The notes under the pieces were generated by a model. The model was not told the DNA's origin. It did not search any database and worked only from the letters and a program-made list of their open reading frames with translations. 6,776 nucleotides of DNA. It comes from Candidatus Komeilibacteria bacterium. GTDB lineage: Bacteria > Patescibacteriota > Patescibacteriia > UBA1558. The stretch spans positions 1 to 6,776 of the forward strand of contig JANLIN010000032.1 of the NCBI GenBank assembly GCA_024654345.1, written 5' to 3'. Both the position numbers and the translations under genes were made by a program. How positions within the stretch are numbered: the stretch's first letter is position 1; each line of letters begins with the position of its first letter. Below are positions 5,562-6,776 of this stretch, in pieces.

Positions 5562-6610
5562 TCATCGTCAAAACCAGTCAGTCCATCTGCCCATCTCTGC
5601 AGTTGGCAGTCATCGAAACCGTACCCGAGGCTGGGTAGCGCGTACAAAAGTATTGAGCCCTTTAGACCGGAGTAATTACATTTCTCACAACCAGTACGAC
5701 GGAAAAAAGTATATTCCTTTTTACGACCAAGGACGTGCTCGATTTTATCCGGCGAGAATTTTCCCGCCAGTTTATTTTTTTGCACACGGGTGGCCTTCAG
5801 ACAATAAGCACACAGGCGGGGTAACAATTTCTGTTTTATAACCAGAGTCGCCGACTCGGTGTTAGCTTGCCCGGAAACAGTCAGCAGTACCAGTCGGCGT
5901 CTACCTTCTGCCTGCGCCACTGTTGACATATCTTGTAGCATGTCGATCGCCAGAATTTCAGATTTTGCCTTCAAGGCGAAATCAAGCTCGACGGGTGAGA
6001 ATTGACTGACGCCGTCAATGTCATACCGCAATCTGTCCTCCACGGACACTATGTTTGCGCCTCCTTCCTTCACGGTCTCAATCATGGCATAGAGAGTTGA
6101 GGTTTTGCCCGACATTGGCGTTCCATCGATCACTATTAGACCACACGGCCGCTGCAAATGATCTTGGAACAATTTTATATGCTCATCTAAAAACCCCAGC
6201 GTCGCCAGAGTTAGCTCGCGTTCCGAATAGCGATAGTGCCAGCCGATAAGTCGTCCCGCCCGGTTCGTGCCCAGGTCTATACCCTCCACCAAACGCGGAT
6301 TGGTCCGCCAGATATCCGGCAGTACCTGCATGATACTTATGCCCCTATCTGCCGCTATCGTTTCTATTATTCGCCATACACCCTCTTGGTCAAGTTGTTC
6401 AACTAAGGCGTCATGGCCCCTTACTATGATTCGCATATCAGAACAGCCCCGTCGTCTTCCCTCCTCAACCAAAACGACAGCAAGTCTTCTCACGCCGAGC
6501 GAAGAGCTGTTTCTACCGGCTTGTACCACTATTTGGTGAAAATTGTCAGCCATAAATAAAAAAAGACTATCAGCGCCTGATAGTCGTGATAACGTTAAGT
6601 ATATCTTCAT
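5558..6610 (-). CDS. Divergent PilB/GspE-type secretion ATPase, probably catalytically impaired
   Basis: Homolog of the hexameric ATPases that power type IV pilus assembly and type II secretion, 350 residues against about 560 for PilB, lacking the N1 domain. RRLAVVLVEEGRRRGCSDMRI (from about 41) matches the N2 start. Walker A GTPMSGKT (163-170) and the Asp box NIVSVEDRLRYDIDG (186-200) are kept, as is the zinc tetracysteine: CAYC (267-270) and CEKC (308-311). Where PilB has VGEIRD, this protein reads AIDMLQD (221-227), so the Walker B Glu and the Arg are replaced; the His box GHLVLSTLHTN reads RRRLVLLTVSGQ (237-248), with both His lost. The segment before the first CxxC is shortened. It may bind but hardly hydrolyse ATP. 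The start is uncertain: ATG at 6610, or ATG at 6553 (Met20) just after a terminator-like hairpin; neither has a ribosome binding site. Homology begins after both. Confidence 0.85.
   Translation of the reverse strand: MKIYLTLSRLSGADSLFLFMADNFHQIVVQAGRNSSSLGVRRLAVVLVEEGRRRGCSDMRIIVRGHDALVEQLDQEGVWRIIETIAADRGISIMQVLPDIWRTNPRLVEGIDLGTNRAGRLIGWHYRYSERELTLATLGFLDEHIKLFQDHLQRPCGLIVIDGTPMSGKTSTLYAMIETVKEGGANIVSVEDRLRYDIDGVSQFSPVELDFALKAKSEILAIDMLQDMSTVAQAEGRRRLVLLTVSGQANTESATLVIKQKLLPRLCAYCLKATRVQKNKLAGKFSPDKIEHVLGRKKEYTFFRRTGCEKCNYSGLKGSILLYALPSLGYGFDDCQLQRWADGLTGFDDD
6554..6585 (-). terminator. Terminator-like hairpin at the start of the ATPase-like gene
   Basis: Minus-strand GACTATCAG, 3-nt loop GCG, CTGATAGTC: a perfect 9-bp stem (6585-6565) followed at once by T7, then ATTT and the ATG at 6553. 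This has the form of a rho-independent terminator, although the stem holds only four G-C pairs. It falls inside the first 19 codons if translation starts at 6610, or directly before the ATG at 6553. It could end a short upstream transcript or act as an attenuator. Confidence 0.6.
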
Positions 6611-6709
6611 GCCGGCTGTAAAATAGTGTCAACATGCCGAGCCAATGAAAAATTAAGCCACTTTTGTTTTTGTTTTTGATCATTTTTCAATTCAAGTCTT
6701 ACGACTAGT

Positions 6710-6738
6710 AATATAGCATAAAACAGCGATTTCAGCAA
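6710..6738 (-). promoter_or_regulatory. Possible promoter of the leader and ATPase-like gene
   Basis: Minus-strand -35 TTGCTG (6738-6733), 17-nt spacer, -10 TATATT (6715-6710) preceded by TGC, which gives an extended -10 form. Expected start about 6703, leaving about 120 nt to the hairpin at 6585. The -35 matches only at TTG, so this is moderate evidence. Confidence 0.4.
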
Positions 6739-6750
6739 ACCCAAACAGGG

Positions 6751-6776
6751 GTCGAATCTCTAATTAGAGATTCGAC
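6751..6776. repeat. Perfect 26-bp palindrome at the window edge
   Basis: The arm GTCGAATCTCTAA is followed directly by its exact reverse complement. As RNA it would form a 10-bp stem with a 6-nt loop or longer. GGG precedes it on the plus strand, so the symmetry may extend beyond the window if CCC follows. No T-tract follows on the minus strand, so it is not a terminator in that direction. It may be a REP-like element or a plus-strand or bidirectional terminator. Confidence 0.6.

Larger units (their letters stand above)
6611..6776 (-). other. Leader / intergenic region with no confident gene
   Basis: 166 bases upstream of the ATPase-like frame hold a possible promoter (6710-6738), an A-rich stretch on the minus strand (about 6662-6683), and a palindrome at the edge. 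Two short minus-strand frames cross it: an ATG frame of 37 codons (6683-6570) ending TGA-TAG inside the hairpin, and a 50-codon open stretch without ATG (from 6759) whose TGA overlaps the ATG at 6610 as ATGA. Neither has a ribosome binding site or a recognisable motif, so neither is called as a gene. Confidence 0.5.

Noticed and set aside
6267..6539. Plus-strand frame opposite the ATPase-like N-terminal region
   Set aside because: Antisense shadow; the minus strand shows clear secretion-ATPase homology.
6598..6632. TTGACA (6632-6627) and TATACT (6603-6598) as a promoter for the ATPase-like gene
   Set aside because: The spacer is 23 nt, too long for a sigma-70-type promoter, and TATACT lacks an upstream TG.

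Overview
The window is a compact bacterial stretch with every supported gene on the minus strand. Reading in the direction of transcription (high to low coordinates), it holds: a short non-coding leader with hairpins (about 6554-6776), a divergent PilB/GspE-type pilus ATPase (5558-6610), a type IV prepilin/pseudopilin (4996-5460), a PfkB-family carbohydrate kinase (3953-4918), a PduL-type phosphotransacylase (3384-3956), a secreted, membrane-anchored CARDB plus thrombospondin-type-3-repeat protein (2188-3387), the single-strand exonuclease RecJ (452-2167) and a ribonuclease HI that runs off the left edge (1-406). No tRNA, rRNA, CRISPR array, transposase or recombinase gene was seen.

The gene set resembles Patescibacteria (Candidate Phyla Radiation, Parcubacteria-like): small genes packed with 4-nt overlaps or gaps under 100 nt, a GspG-like pseudopilin, a CARDB/TSP3 surface protein, a PduL phosphotransacylase with no microcompartment genes nearby, and few good Shine-Dalgarno sequences. 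This placement is an inference from gene content, not from a marker gene. UGA is used as a stop in at least three genes, so the UGA=Gly code of Gracilibacteria is not in use.

There appear to be two transcription units. (1) A pilus unit: the ATPase-like gene, then the prepilin, which also has its own promoter (TTGATT-N17-TATAAT) over the ATPase stop codon and a strong ribosome binding site. It ends in a terminator at 4933-4986. (2) A unit starting at an extended -10 promoter about 7 nt before the kinase ATG, which predicts a leaderless mRNA. Kinase, pduL and the TSP3 gene are joined by two successive ATGA overlaps; recJ follows after 20 nt and rnhA after 45 nt, with no clear promoter or terminator between. 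This unit mixes acyl-phosphate/sugar metabolism, a calcium-binding surface protein and DNA/RNA-hybrid housekeeping nucleases.

The most unusual features are the ATPase-like protein, which keeps Walker A, the Asp box and the zinc tetracysteine but has lost the Walker B glutamate and the His-box histidines, and the terminator-like hairpin with a T7 tract placed inside or directly before the start of its gene, suggesting attenuated expression. A perfect 26-bp palindrome sits at the right edge.
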